DNA of 53,010 nucleotides from an uncultured Verrucomicrobiota bacterium (GTDB lineage: Bacteria; Verrucomicrobiota; Verrucomicrobiia; Limisphaerales; UBA9464). The DNA lies in assembly GCA_903922605.1 (NCBI GenBank), contig CAIXUG010000041.1, positions 1-53,010 of the forward strand. Reading direction: 5' to 3'. This document shows positions 6,523 to 12,680 of the stretch, piece by piece. The notes beneath the pieces were generated by a model that was not told where the DNA came from, did no database searches, and worked only from the letters and a program-made list of their open reading frames with translations. Numbering within the stretch: the first letter of the stretch is position 1; every line of letters starts with the position of its first letter. The translations under genes and the position numbers were made by a program.

Positions 6523-6969
6523 ATGCAAGCATGGCCCTGGCTGGGACAACACTGGTTTGAACTGCTCAACGCGGTCGGCGTCGTGGGCGGTTTGCTGTTC
6601 ACCGCCGTCTCGCTCCGCTCGGAGACCGAGACCCGCCGGGTGGGCAATCTGCTCACCATCACGAGCAACCACCGGGAGGTGTGGACGGAGCTTTACCGCC
6701 GGCCTGAGCTGGCCCGCGTGCTCGACGCGTCCGCCGATCTGCGGAAGCAACCGGTCAGCCGTGAGGAGACGATCTTCGTCAACCTCGTCGTGCTGCACGT
6801 CAGCAGCGTCTATGAGGCGATGAAGAACGGCCTCGTCATCAAACAGGAGGGGCTGCGCCGCGACGTGGGGCAGTTCCTTTCGCTGCCGATTCCAAGGGCC
6901 GTGTGGGAAAAGGCGAAGGCGCTCCAGAACGACGACTTCGTCGCCTACGTCGAAGCGTGTCGAAAATAG
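6523..6969 (+). CDS. Hypothetical protein with one N-terminal membrane segment
   Basis: A 148-aa protein. A hydrophobic helix at about residues 11-28 (LLNAVGVVGGLLFTAVSL) anchors a soluble helical domain containing TITSNHREVWTELYRRPEL and the hydrophobic NLVVLHVSSVYEAM. The layout resembles DUF6082-like membrane proteins, but the match is from pattern only. It has its own promoter and a strong terminator at 6988-7010, so it is monocistronic. No catalytic motif is visible. Confidence 0.65.
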   Translation: MQAWPWLGQHWFELLNAVGVVGGLLFTAVSLRSETETRRVGNLLTITSNHREVWTELYRRPELARVLDASADLRKQPVSREETIFVNLVVLHVSSVYEAMKNGLVIKQEGLRRDVGQFLSLPIPRAVWEKAKALQNDDFVAYVEACRK

Positions 6970-6987
6970 AAATGATACCGGAATGAA

Positions 6988-7010
6988 GGGGCGCTTGAGC
7001 GCCCCTTTTT
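6988..7010 (+). terminator. Rho-independent terminator
   Basis: GGGGCGC-TTGA-GCGCCCC is followed by TTTTTC on the plus strand, 18 bases past the stop of the 148-aa gene. It may also stop vapC transcription from the other side, with a weaker T run. Confidence 0.85.
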
Positions 7011-7020
7011 CTTTGCCGGT

Positions 7021-7419
7021 TCATCCTTTGCAGGCGAGCACCCGGAGTCCCTTGACCCGTTTGAATTCACCGGCGTTGGCGGTGACGAGGGTGGCCCCGA
7101 GGCTGCGGGCCTGGGCGGCGATCAGCAGATCCAGCGGGCCTATGGGCGTGCCCACCGCCTCTAGGACGGCGCGGATGTCGGCATAATGCAGCGCCGCCTC
7201 GAGGGTGAAGTCCGCGATCTGGAAGAGGCCGAGAAAGGCTTCAAGCCGCGCGGCATGGTGGGGATGTGTCCGCAGGTTTTTCTTCACCCCGGTCCAAAGC
7301 TCGGCAGCGACGATGACCGGGATGCCTACCAGCGCCGGGTCGGGCAGTTTTCCGAGGCCGGATTGGTTGCGCAGCACCGGGATGCAGGCGCTGGAATCGA
7401 GGAGAAACGCAGGCTTCAC
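7021..7419 (-). CDS. vapC: VapC-family PIN-domain ribonuclease toxin
   Basis: A 132-aa PIN domain: FLLDSSACI gives the first acidic residue, AAELWTGV the conserved glutamate, PLDLLIAAQA the third acidic residue, and LVTANAGEF the C-terminal motif. VapC toxins cleave specific tRNAs or rRNA and are inhibited by VapB. The GTG at 7419 is the start that begins the domain; the frame is open upstream only because it is antisense or overlaps vapB. It follows vapB by 13 bases. The pair probably stabilises the element. Confidence 0.85.
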   Translation of the reverse strand: MKPAFLLDSSACIPVLRNQSGLGKLPDPALVGIPVIVAAELWTGVKKNLRTHPHHAARLEAFLGLFQIADFTLEAALHYADIRAVLEAVGTPIGPLDLLIAAQARSLGATLVTANAGEFKRVKGLRVLACKG

Positions 7420-7432
7420 GAGGCGAAGGCGG

Positions 7433-7687
7433 TCAAAATTCGGGGATGGCGCGTTCGTGGGCCTTCGGCCGGGGCGGCGGTTGGGGAAAGTCCCCCGCCG
7501 CCGGAAACTTTTCCGCGAGGTGGCGCGCGATCTCGGCGAAGGACCGGAACTTCGGCACGGGCATGGGCGTGAGCACGACCTCGGCCCCGTGCCTTTCAAT
7601 CAGCACCTCCGTGCCTTCGAAGCGGAAGGCCCTGGGCAGGCGGACCGCCTGGCTGCCGCCGTGCCGGAAGATTTTCGCAGTTGTCAT
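7433..7687 (-). CDS. vapB: VapB-type AbrB/MazE-fold antitoxin
   Basis: An 84-aa protein with the swapped-hairpin AbrB DNA-binding domain ([23 protein letters not shown]) and a C-terminal segment ([12 protein letters not shown]) that would wrap the toxin. It precedes vapC in the same direction. The start ATG lies at the edge of a repeat that looks like its operator (7686-7706). Confidence 0.85.
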   Translation of the reverse strand: MTTAKIFRHGGSQAVRLPRAFRFEGTEVLIERHGAEVVLTPMPVPKFRSFAEIARHLAEKFPAAGDFPQPPPRPKAHERAIPEF

Positions 7688-7706
7688 AGCTACTGTCTGT
7701 AGCTAC
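7686..7706 (-). promoter_or_regulatory. Probable VapBC operator
   Basis: The minus strand carries GTAGCTAC-AGACA-GTAGCTAT: two copies of GTAGCTA, one itself palindromic, touching the vapB start codon. TTGACG lies about 10 bases upstream as a candidate -35. Dyad operators at this position are typical of vapBC autoregulation. Confidence 0.55.
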
Positions 7707-7787
7707 GTCCCGCGAACGTCAAGCGGCAAGAGTCCCGCTCGGTTCCTCCCGCAGCTTCGGTCACGGATCGCCGCCGGGCGCGTGCCC

Positions 7788-9080
7788 TCAGCCGTCGAAT
7801 CCGTCTCGAGGGGCCGCGAGCCACCGGTTCAACTTCGTCTCCACCTCATTCCGTGGCGCTGCGAACCGCTCTCGTGACCGCGCAATAAGTTTGTCCCTCC
7901 TACCATTACGATTCTCCAACGGGGCCAGACTGCGCGCCCGGAAGGGCTGCCGGTTGGTGCCGTTTTCGAGGAGCTTCACGACCAACTCGAAGCGGTCGAG
8001 ATCCACCAACTGCTGCTCGACGAACTCGCGGCCGAACTCGTCGCGCAACACCTCGGCGTCGGTGTGACCGACGCGGAACGAAATAAGCGTCCCCACGTTG
8101 CCGAACACTGCCTGCCGCACCGGCAGGGACAACTGGTCGATGTATTGATGGGACAAGGCCAGACACAGCCGATACTTTCGGGCCTCGGCGAGAATGGAGG
8201 CGAAGGCATCCGTGCCGAAGTTCTGAAACTCGTCGATGAACAGGTAGAAATCCCGTCGCTCCTCCTCGGGCACGTTGGCCCGCGCCATCGCCGCCAGTTG
8301 AAACTGTGTCACCAACAACGAGCCGAGCAGGTTCGCCTTGTCGTGACCGAGATTTCCTTTGGAGAGGTTCGCGATGAACACCCTCCCTGTGTCCATGACG
8401 AAGGGGATGCTGACCTTCGTCCGCACCTGCCCGAGGATGTTCCGAATCACCGGACTCTGGAGGAACTGCCCGAGCTTGTTCTGGATCGGCGCAATGGCCT
8501 CGCGCTGGAAGCGCGGGTCGTAGCTCGCGTATTCGTTCGCCCAGAAGTCCCGGATGAACGGGTCTTTGATCTGGCGCACGACCCACGCGCGGTAGTCCGC
8601 GTCCGTCAGCAGCCGGTTCACGCCGAGCAGGGTCGTGTTCGGACAGTCGAGCAACGCCGCGATGGCGTTGTAGAGGATGTATTCGAGCCGTGGCCCCCAC
8701 GAGTCGCGCCAGATGCCCTTGAAGGCACCGACGATGCCGGAGGCGACCAGATGCCGTTCGTCCGGCGGGACATTCGCCAGAAGGTTCAGGCCGATGGGGA
8801 ATTCGAGGTCGCCCGGATTGAAATAGACCAGATGGTCCGCCCGGTGCGGCGGGAGGTGCTGCAACAGTTCCTCGGCCAGGTCGCCGTGCGGATCAATGAG
8901 TCCGACGCCGTGACCGGCGGCGAGATGTTGCACGATCAGGTTGCGGAGCAACGTGGTCTTGCCCGAACCGGTCTTGCCGATCAGGTAGAGATGCTGGCGG
9001 GCATCGGCAGCCGAAAGGCCGAAGGGAAGCGAATCTCCCCAATGGTCATGCACTCCGATGTGGATGGGCTGGTCGTTCAT
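7788..9080 (-). CDS. TraD/VirD4-like type IV coupling ATPase
   Basis: A 430-aa P-loop ATPase. Walker A is GKTGSGKTT at residues 35-43, followed by IDPHGDLAEELL, and Walker B is YLFIDEFQNF. The ALSHQYIDQL segment is the usual sensor region. The type IV coupling family pumps DNA in conjugation. It lacks an N-terminal transmembrane domain, so it is a soluble variant. It shares long blocks with the larger ATPase at 23576-26620. The ATG at 9080 begins the conserved domain; the frame upstream is non-coding leader. A leader of about 170 bases holds a 10-bp hairpin. Confidence 0.85.
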   Translation of the reverse strand: MNDQPIHIGVHDHWGDSLPFGLSAADARQHLYLIGKTGSGKTTLLRNLIVQHLAAGHGVGLIDPHGDLAEELLQHLPPHRADHLVYFNPGDLEFPIGLNLLANVPPDERHLVASGIVGAFKGIWRDSWGPRLEYILYNAIAALLDCPNTTLLGVNRLLTDADYRAWVVRQIKDPFIRDFWANEYASYDPRFQREAIAPIQNKLGQFLQSPVIRNILGQVRTKVSIPFVMDTGRVFIANLSKGNLGHDKANLLGSLLVTQFQLAAMARANVPEEERRDFYLFIDEFQNFGTDAFASILAEARKYRLCLALSHQYIDQLSLPVRQAVFGNVGTLISFRVGHTDAEVLRDEFGREFVEQQLVDLDRFELVVKLLENGTNRQPFRARSLAPLENRNGRRDKLIARSRERFAAPRNEVETKLNRWLAAPRDGFDG

Positions 9081-9111
9081 GGTGCCAAGACCAGCCGCCA
9101 CTCCAGCCGGG

Positions 9112-9144
9112 CCGGAGCTTCCCGGTGTCGGGGTGAAGCTCCGG
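9112..9144 (-). promoter_or_regulatory. Hairpin in the leader of the coupling ATPase
   Basis: CCGGAGCTTC and GAAGCTCCGG form a perfect 10-bp stem with a 13-base loop, about 30 bases before the ATG at 9080. It could attenuate translation or transcription. Confidence 0.5.
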
Positions 9145-9258
9145 TCTGGTCGGCGGCGGGGAATGCCCGCACGCAAGCGCCGGCAAACGTGTCGGGGACG
9201 AGCCGGCGAGGTAATGGCGACTGGGTTCGGAACCAGAATGGTTGCGGGAACGCAATTC

Positions 9259-9267
9259 ATGATACCA
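9259..9267 (-). promoter_or_regulatory. Extended -10 promoter of the coupling ATPase
   Basis: The minus strand reads TGG-TATCAT, matching the promoter pattern seen across the element. It lies about 180 bases before the start codon. Confidence 0.45.
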
Positions 9268-9270
9268 CGG

Positions 9271-9679
9271 CGCGGCCTACGCCGCGTTCCGCCCAGGCCG
9301 CTGCGCGGCGGCGCTTTTGTCCACCTGCAACCCACCCGATAGGGAAGTCGTTCCGCGAAAGCGAAGTCGTCCCTCCGCGTCTCCACGCGAACGGTCGCGG
9401 TAGCGAGGTCGTCGGTGGCGCGGTAGCGCCTGCTCCTGAAACCCGTCCCCCAACGTGTCGTCGCTAAGGGACGATAGTCCCGAGGCGGCCGACTTCGCGG
9501 TTTTTGGTGGCCGGTTGACGGTAGGAAACCTGGACACCCGATAGCCGGAGGAAAAAGCGCGAAGTCGGGCGCTAGCCGACGACACGTTGGGGAACCGGTC
9601 GTGGGCTGGTTAAGCCGTCCCGTGGGAAAATGATGGGCGTCAGCCCCTACATACCATGTATGTCGCCCGTATTGTCGGG
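9271..9679. other. Hairpin-dense non-coding region (candidate oriT or structured RNA)
   Basis: The gap between the divergent ATPase and hicB genes holds a run of perfect hairpins: 9271-9286 (CGCGGC stem), 9297-9309, 9395-9406 and 9417-9430 (both with GGTA loops), 9468-9481 (GGGAC-GATA-GTCCC), 9635-9646, 9649-9663 (ACATAC-CAT-GTATGT) and 9666-9679. A 16-bp perfect inverted repeat (9448-9463 and 9577-9592) encloses a nested 11-bp one (9489-9499 and 9558-9568). No convincing gene is present. The density exceeds what promoters need. I cannot tell whether DNA or RNA structure is selected. Confidence 0.6.
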
Positions 9680-9734
9680 GGTTTGATAAAGGACACGGCC
9701 ATGCTCCGCCCGTTTGCCGAACGTCGGTGAAGCA

Positions 9735-9743
9735 TGGTAAGAT
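9735..9743 (+). promoter_or_regulatory. Extended -10 promoter giving a leaderless hicB transcript
   Basis: TGG-TAAGAT is followed by GGAGCG and the ATG at 9750. A possible -35, TTGCCG, lies 18 bases upstream of the -10. Confidence 0.6.
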
Positions 9744-9749
9744 GGAGCG

Positions 9750-9998
9750 ATGGAAATCACCCACTACATGGTCAAGATCCGGCCGGCGGCCGAAGGCGGC
9801 TATTGGGCGGAAGTCCCGGCGTTGCCGGGCTGCTTTTCAAAAGGCGATAGCCTCGAAGAGGTGACCGCCTACGTGCGCGAGGCCATCGAATGCCATCTGG
9901 CCGGCCTGTTGCAGTCCGGACAACCGTGGCCGGTGGAGAAGCCGTCCCGCAAGGCTTTCGCCTTTCCCGTCTCGGTGCGCGCACCGAGCGCCGCCTAG
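9750..9998 (+). CDS. HicB-like antitoxin-family protein, orphan
   Basis: An 82-aa protein with the HicB fold: MVKIRPAAEGGYWAEVPALPGCFSKGDSLEEV, then a helix REAIECHLAGLLQSG. No HicA lies beside it; the next gene is another HicB with its own promoter. It may be a surviving antitoxin whose toxin was lost, or a partner of the HicA at 10286. The start ATG is six bases past the -10 element. Confidence 0.75.
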   Translation: MEITHYMVKIRPAAEGGYWAEVPALPGCFSKGDSLEEVTAYVREAIECHLAGLLQSGQPWPVEKPSRKAFAFPVSVRAPSAA

Positions 9999-10003
9999 CT
10001 CCT

Positions 10004-10033
10004 TTGACGGAACGGCCGTCCTTATGGTAGGAT
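10004..10033 (+). promoter_or_regulatory. Sigma-70-like promoter of hicBA
   Basis: TTGACG (10004-10009), an 18-base spacer ending in TGG, and TAGGAT (10028-10033). The ATG at 10041 follows after seven bases, so the transcript is predicted to be leaderless. This is the best -35/-10 pair in the element. Confidence 0.7.
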
Positions 10034-10040
10034 GGAGTTT

Positions 10041-10289
10041 ATGAAACCCATCACTTACACCGTCGAACTCGAACCGCTCCCACAGGGCGGCTTTGCGGTG
10101 CGCGTGCCGGCGTTGCCGGGGTGTGTGACGTGGGGCACGGGTCTTGAAAATGCCGTGGCGATGGCGCAGGAGGCCATCGAGGCATGGATTGAGACCTTGC
10201 AGGAACTCGGCGAACCGATCCCGGTAGAGCGTCAGCATCGCCAGCCGGTAAAGCTCGGTGTTCAGGTGCGACGGCCGATGCTGGCTTGA
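10041..10289 (+). CDS. hicB: HicB antitoxin
   Basis: An 82-aa HicB-fold protein (TYTVELEPLPQGGFAVRVPALPGCVTWG, then a helix AMAQEAIEAWIETLQELG). An ATG nine bases upstream overlaps the -10 element, so the ATG at 10041 is preferred. The stop overlaps the TTG start of hicA. HicB neutralises HicA and usually represses the operon. Confidence 0.85.
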   Translation: MKPITYTVELEPLPQGGFAVRVPALPGCVTWGTGLENAVAMAQEAIEAWIETLQELGEPIPVERQHRQPVKLGVQVRRPMLA

Positions 10290-10510
10290 CCCGCCTGCCG
10301 GCGGTGCGGCCCGCCGACCTGGTGGCCGCGCTGAAACGGGCCGGCTTTGTCGAGAAACGCCAGAAGGGCAGTCATCTCGTCCTGTGGCACGAAGCCAAGC
10401 GTCGGACGACTATCGTGGCCCTGCATGGCCGTGATCTGCCGGCTCCAACCCTCAAGGAAATCCTCAAGCAGGCCGGCGTAAGCCAAAGCGAGTTCCGCGA
10501 ACTGCTCTGA
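10286..10510 (+). CDS. hicA: HicA mRNA interferase toxin
   Basis: A 74-aa double-stranded-RNA-binding-like fold typical of HicA/YcfA: LVAALKRAGFVEKRQKGSHLVLWH contains the catalytic histidine in GSH, followed by PAPTLKEILKQAGVS. It starts at a TTG within GCTTGA, overlapping the hicB stop, so its translation depends on hicB. Antitoxin-first order is a known variant. It is followed by a terminator. Confidence 0.85.
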   Translation: MTRLPAVRPADLVAALKRAGFVEKRQKGSHLVLWHEAKRRTTIVALHGRDLPAPTLKEILKQAGVSQSEFRELL

Positions 10511-10518
10511 AACTCAAG

Positions 10519-10554
10519 AATCCCGCACGCACTCCGTGACGGGATTTTCATTTT
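10519..10554 (+). terminator. Terminator of hicBA
   Basis: AATCCCG pairs with CGGGATT, with an inner CACG/CGTG pair, then TTTTCATTTT. It begins eight bases after the hicA stop. Confidence 0.8.
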
Positions 10555-10587
10555 GGCGGGGAACGGCTCAACCAAGCCCTATTAACA

Positions 10588-10614
10588 ACGTCGCACAATA
10601 TCTGTTTGCGACGT
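10588..10614. repeat. 8-bp inverted repeat at the edge of the putative origin
   Basis: ACGTCGCA (10588-10595) and TGCGACGT (10607-10614) flank 11 AT-rich bases. It lies at the left edge of a gene-free stretch that precedes the iterons. Confidence 0.5.
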
Positions 10615-10803
10615 AATGACCGCGTTGGTGAATTTGATCGGTGGTGCGATGCGTTCATTCACAGGTCTGACTCAGGCCCATAAAGTCGGGACTCTTGACA
10701 CAACTGCATCCGTGTGGTGTTTCGCAATTTATGACCTTTTCAAGCTTTGGCGGTTCCGGGGATGGGTTTCACCACTGACCCGAAACTCGTCACCGCTCGT
10801 GGG

Positions 10804-10967
10804 TTATCCCCAGGTCGGTTCCTTTTTTTGAAGAAAATGCTCCCATGCTGGTTATTTTTCTTCTTCGTATTCTTATATAGAGTGAAGTAAGCCAGCTTAC
10901 TTCAAGTGGTTGGTGGGCTTACTTCTTGAGGTAAGCCAGTTTACTTCTGGTCGTGCGCTGGGGATAA
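10804..10967. other. Candidate replication origin: DnaA-like boxes, AT-rich stretch and iterons
   Basis: TTATCCCCA (10804-10812) and its complement TGGGGATAA (10959-10967) each differ by one base from the DnaA box TTATNCACA. Between them lie an AT-rich segment (about 10820-10885) and the iterons at 10884-10947. The initiator-like gene overlaps the right half. The gap between hicA and that gene (10511-10918) contains no convincing CDS. Confidence 0.5.
10884..10947. repeat. Two 20-bp palindromic iterons plus a half copy
   Basis: GAAGTAAGCCAGCTTACTTC (10884-10903) is a 9-bp inverted repeat around CA. A copy with two substitutions occurs at 10928-10947, with start points 44 bases apart, and a half site GCTTACTTC lies at 10917-10925. 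The second copy lies inside the 3' end of the neighbouring initiator-like gene. Such arrays are typical binding sites for plasmid replication initiators. Confidence 0.65.
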
Positions 10968-11314
10968 CTTTGAATCTTGGGCGGCACTTGGAAATGGATG
11001 GTGTAGAGGTTCGTCTTCCCCTGCCCCCGGCGCTGGATGGTGACCAGACCGGCCGCTTCCAGTTCGCCGATCAGTTGCGTCACGCGCACACGGGTCAGGC
11101 CCATGTCCTCGGCCAGCCGTTCCTGGCCGGGAAAGCACGAGTCGTTGTGCCACGCATAGGACAGGAACATGGCGTAGGTGATCTTGGCTCCCACGGACAG
11201 CGAACTGTCTTTGAGAATGAAGTTGGGCACCTGCGTAAAGCCGCCCTGCGCCACCGGGTCGGTGGTCGCCAGCTCAATGTTCTTCTCCTTGATGAGTTCG
11301 TTGATGGGTTGCAT
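10919..11314 (-). CDS. Winged-helix replication-initiator-like protein
   Basis: A 131-aa protein of the HTH_36/RepA-N-like type: GGFTQVPNFIL, SVGAKITYAMFLSYAW, CFPGQERLAEDMG, VTQLIGELEAAGLV and RRGQGKTNLYTIHF. Such proteins begin plasmid and ICE initiators but are also found as stand-alone regulators. Iterons and DnaA-like boxes lie at its 3' end, which favours an initiator role; this is inference. I start at the ATG at 11314 because the upstream GTG lies inside the -10 element. Predicted leader: about five bases. Confidence 0.7.
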   Translation of the reverse strand: MQPINELIKEKNIELATTDPVAQGGFTQVPNFILKDSSLSVGAKITYAMFLSYAWHNDSCFPGQERLAEDMGLTRVRVTQLIGELEAAGLVTIQRRGQGKTNLYTIHFQVPPKIQSYPQRTTRSKLAYLKK

Positions 11315-11325
11315 GGGTGTTTTGT

Positions 11326-11334
11326 ATCTTACCA
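11326..11334 (-). promoter_or_regulatory. Extended -10 promoter of the initiator-like gene
   Basis: The minus strand reads TGG-TAAGAT, 11 bases before the ATG at 11314. Confidence 0.5.
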
Positions 11335-11357
11335 CGCTTGCGTCATTGGGATGACGG

Positions 11358-11657
11358 TCAACGGCGTGGGCGCTTGGTCAGTTTCGCCAGCTTGCCCGTG
11401 GGCTTGATGATCCGCTCTTGATTCGGATTTACCTTCACGGTGACGAAGCCCTTTTCGCGCACGGCGGCGATGCACGCCCTCACCTGTCGTTCCGCCACCC
11501 CGAGGAAGCCGATGATCTCTCGGTTAGAGGCGCGGTAGCCCTCTGCCGGATCGGCATTGCCGATTTCGGCCAGCAACGCCTTCTCGCGGAGCGATAGCCC
11601 CGGTGCGAGCCAGAGCCTGTGCGGAATGCGGATGTCGTCGGGTTGGTGTTGGTTCAT
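11358..11657 (-). CDS. Small winged-helix DNA-binding protein
   Basis: A 99-aa protein with a winged-helix pattern: LSLREKALLAEIGN, then NREIIGFLGVAERQVRACIAAVREKGFVTVKV. Its basic C-terminal tail (KLAKLTKRPRR) would contact DNA. It lies upstream of the initiator-like gene in the same direction and may be a replication or copy-control regulator. The ATG at 11657 is six bases from a TGA-TAGACT element, so the transcript should be leaderless. Confidence 0.65.
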   Translation of the reverse strand: MNQHQPDDIRIPHRLWLAPGLSLREKALLAEIGNADPAEGYRASNREIIGFLGVAERQVRACIAAVREKGFVTVKVNPNQERIIKPTGKLAKLTKRPRR

Positions 11658-11663
11658 GGCACC

Positions 11664-11672
11664 AGTCTATCA
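11664..11672 (-). promoter_or_regulatory. Extended -10 promoter, leaderless
   Basis: The minus strand reads TGA-TAGACT-GGTGCC-ATG, with the start codon at 11657. Confidence 0.45.
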
Positions 11673-11722
11673 TGAAACGGCTTTTTTCCGCCATGTCACC
11701 CCCTGTGCATAACCTCCGCCCC

Positions 11723-11752
11723 TTCCGCCTTTCCGCATTCGTGTGGTAGAAT
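11723..11752 (+). promoter_or_regulatory. Promoter of the MerR-like gene with TTCCGC boxes
   Basis: TGG-TAGAAT has its -10 at 11747-11752. Two TTCCGC motifs lie at 11723 and 11731, where the -35 would be. The same motif forms the array inside the gene it controls, so autoregulation is plausible. Confidence 0.45.
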
Positions 11753-11815
11753 TGGATGCAGGAATAACGGCACGGAAACTCTTCCTCCCGGTGACTCCCC
11801 CAACATCAAACCTTC

Positions 11816-12523
11816 ATGCCCGAATCAGAATTACAACCCAAACCCGAATTTGCGCCGTCGGCGTCCGACTTCGGCATGGTGCGGAAGGATGCGGAACCAT
11901 TCCGCACGATTCCGAATGGTTCGGAAAGCTTCGGCAACGTTCCGCAAGCTTCGGAAGCTTTCCGCACGCCGCCTTCGGTTCGGCGGGAGAACTGCACCCT
12001 GACGGTGCGCGAGGTGGCCCGGATGTTTGAAGCCGCCGGGGTTGCCCGCTCGGAGCGCAGCATCACCAACTGGTGCCAGCCAAACCGGCAAGGCATCGCG
12101 CGGTTGGAAGCCTACTACGATCCCAACGAACGCCGTTACTTCATCACACCAAAGTCCGTCGAGGCCATCATCGCCGAGGAGAAGGCCAAGGCCGCCAAGG
12201 CCAATGCGGAACCGTCAACGCATGGTGCCGAAGAGTTCCGCACGTCGGCGCAGAATGGCTCGGAACAGTTCCGCGCCGCTCCAAACTCTGCGGAATCGAC
12301 GCGACCAAAATCATCGGGGATGGAACTCGAAGGGGAACTGGCCGAACTGAAGAAGGAAAACTTCGACCTCAAGCTGACCAACCGGGGGAAGGACTACTTC
12401 ATCGAACAGATGCAGACCGAACGCGAACGCCTGCTCCAACAGCTCGTCGAAACCAGCCGCACCGTCGGCCAGTTAGAAACGAAGCTGCTCGGACTTAACA
12501 AACCTTCTACAGAGGCGGGATAA
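11816..12523 (+). CDS. MerR-like HTH protein with repeats and a coiled-coil tail
   Basis: A 235-aa protein in three parts. Residues 1-55 contain a decayed 10-aa repeat (AEPFRTIPNG, SESFGNVPQA, SEAFRTPPSV). Residues 58-115 form a MerR-like DNA-binding domain (TLTVREVARMFEAAG, SERSITNWC, RRYFITPKSVEAIIAEE). A second set of EEFRT/EQFRA repeats precedes a Leu/Glu-rich coiled coil (about residues 165-225). Such domain order suits a DNA-clustering or partition protein, but I do not recognise the family. The repeats come from a 10-bp DNA array described separately. It has its own promoter and terminator. Confidence 0.6.
   Translation: MPESELQPKPEFAPSASDFGMVRKDAEPFRTIPNGSESFGNVPQASEAFRTPPSVRRENCTLTVREVARMFEAAGVARSERSITNWCQPNRQGIARLEAYYDPNERRYFITPKSVEAIIAEEKAKAAKANAEPSTHGAEEFRTSAQNGSEQFRAAPNSAESTRPKSSGMELEGELAELKKENFDLKLTNRGKDYFIEQMQTERERLLQQLVETSRTVGQLETKLLGLNKPSTEAG
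11881..11970. repeat. Nine 10-bp-phased TTCCGCA/TTCGGAA boxes
   Basis: Starting at 11881, each successive 10-base block carries a 7-mer of the form TNCSGMA or its complement (for example GCGGAA, TCCGCA, TCCGAA, TCGGAA). The spacing equals one DNA helical turn, so all boxes face the same side. The array lies inside a CDS, where a 10-bp period is not needed for coding. Confidence 0.65.
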
Positions 12524-12554
12524 ATAGAGTGATGACATATTGAGGCAATAAACC

Positions 12555-12588
12555 GGCGCGTCCCTTCGTATGGAACGCGCCTTTTTTT
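12555..12588 (+). terminator. Terminator of the MerR-like gene
   Basis: GGCGCGT pairs with ACGCGCC (with an inner CC/GG pair), followed by seven T. It lies about 30 bases after the stop at 12523. Confidence 0.85.
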
Positions 12589-12680
12589 CCGACCTCATTC
12601 ATTGAGCTTCAATTGACAGATATGGCCGTTGAAGACCGTGACAGTGTCGCAGCGATTCTCGGTGTGCTCGGCCGCGTCTG

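Noticed and set aside
8064-9467. A long plus-strand reading frame opposite the coupling ATPase
   Set aside because: Composition is that of an antisense shadow in GC-rich DNA; the opposite strand encodes clear Walker motifs.
9448-9592. The nested inverted repeat as an integron attC site
   Set aside because: It lacks the RYYYAAC/GTTRRRY ends in the right arrangement and no integron integrase or cassette is present.
9271-9679. Retron msr/msd RNA
   Set aside because: Long end repeats exist, but no reverse transcriptase gene lies nearby.
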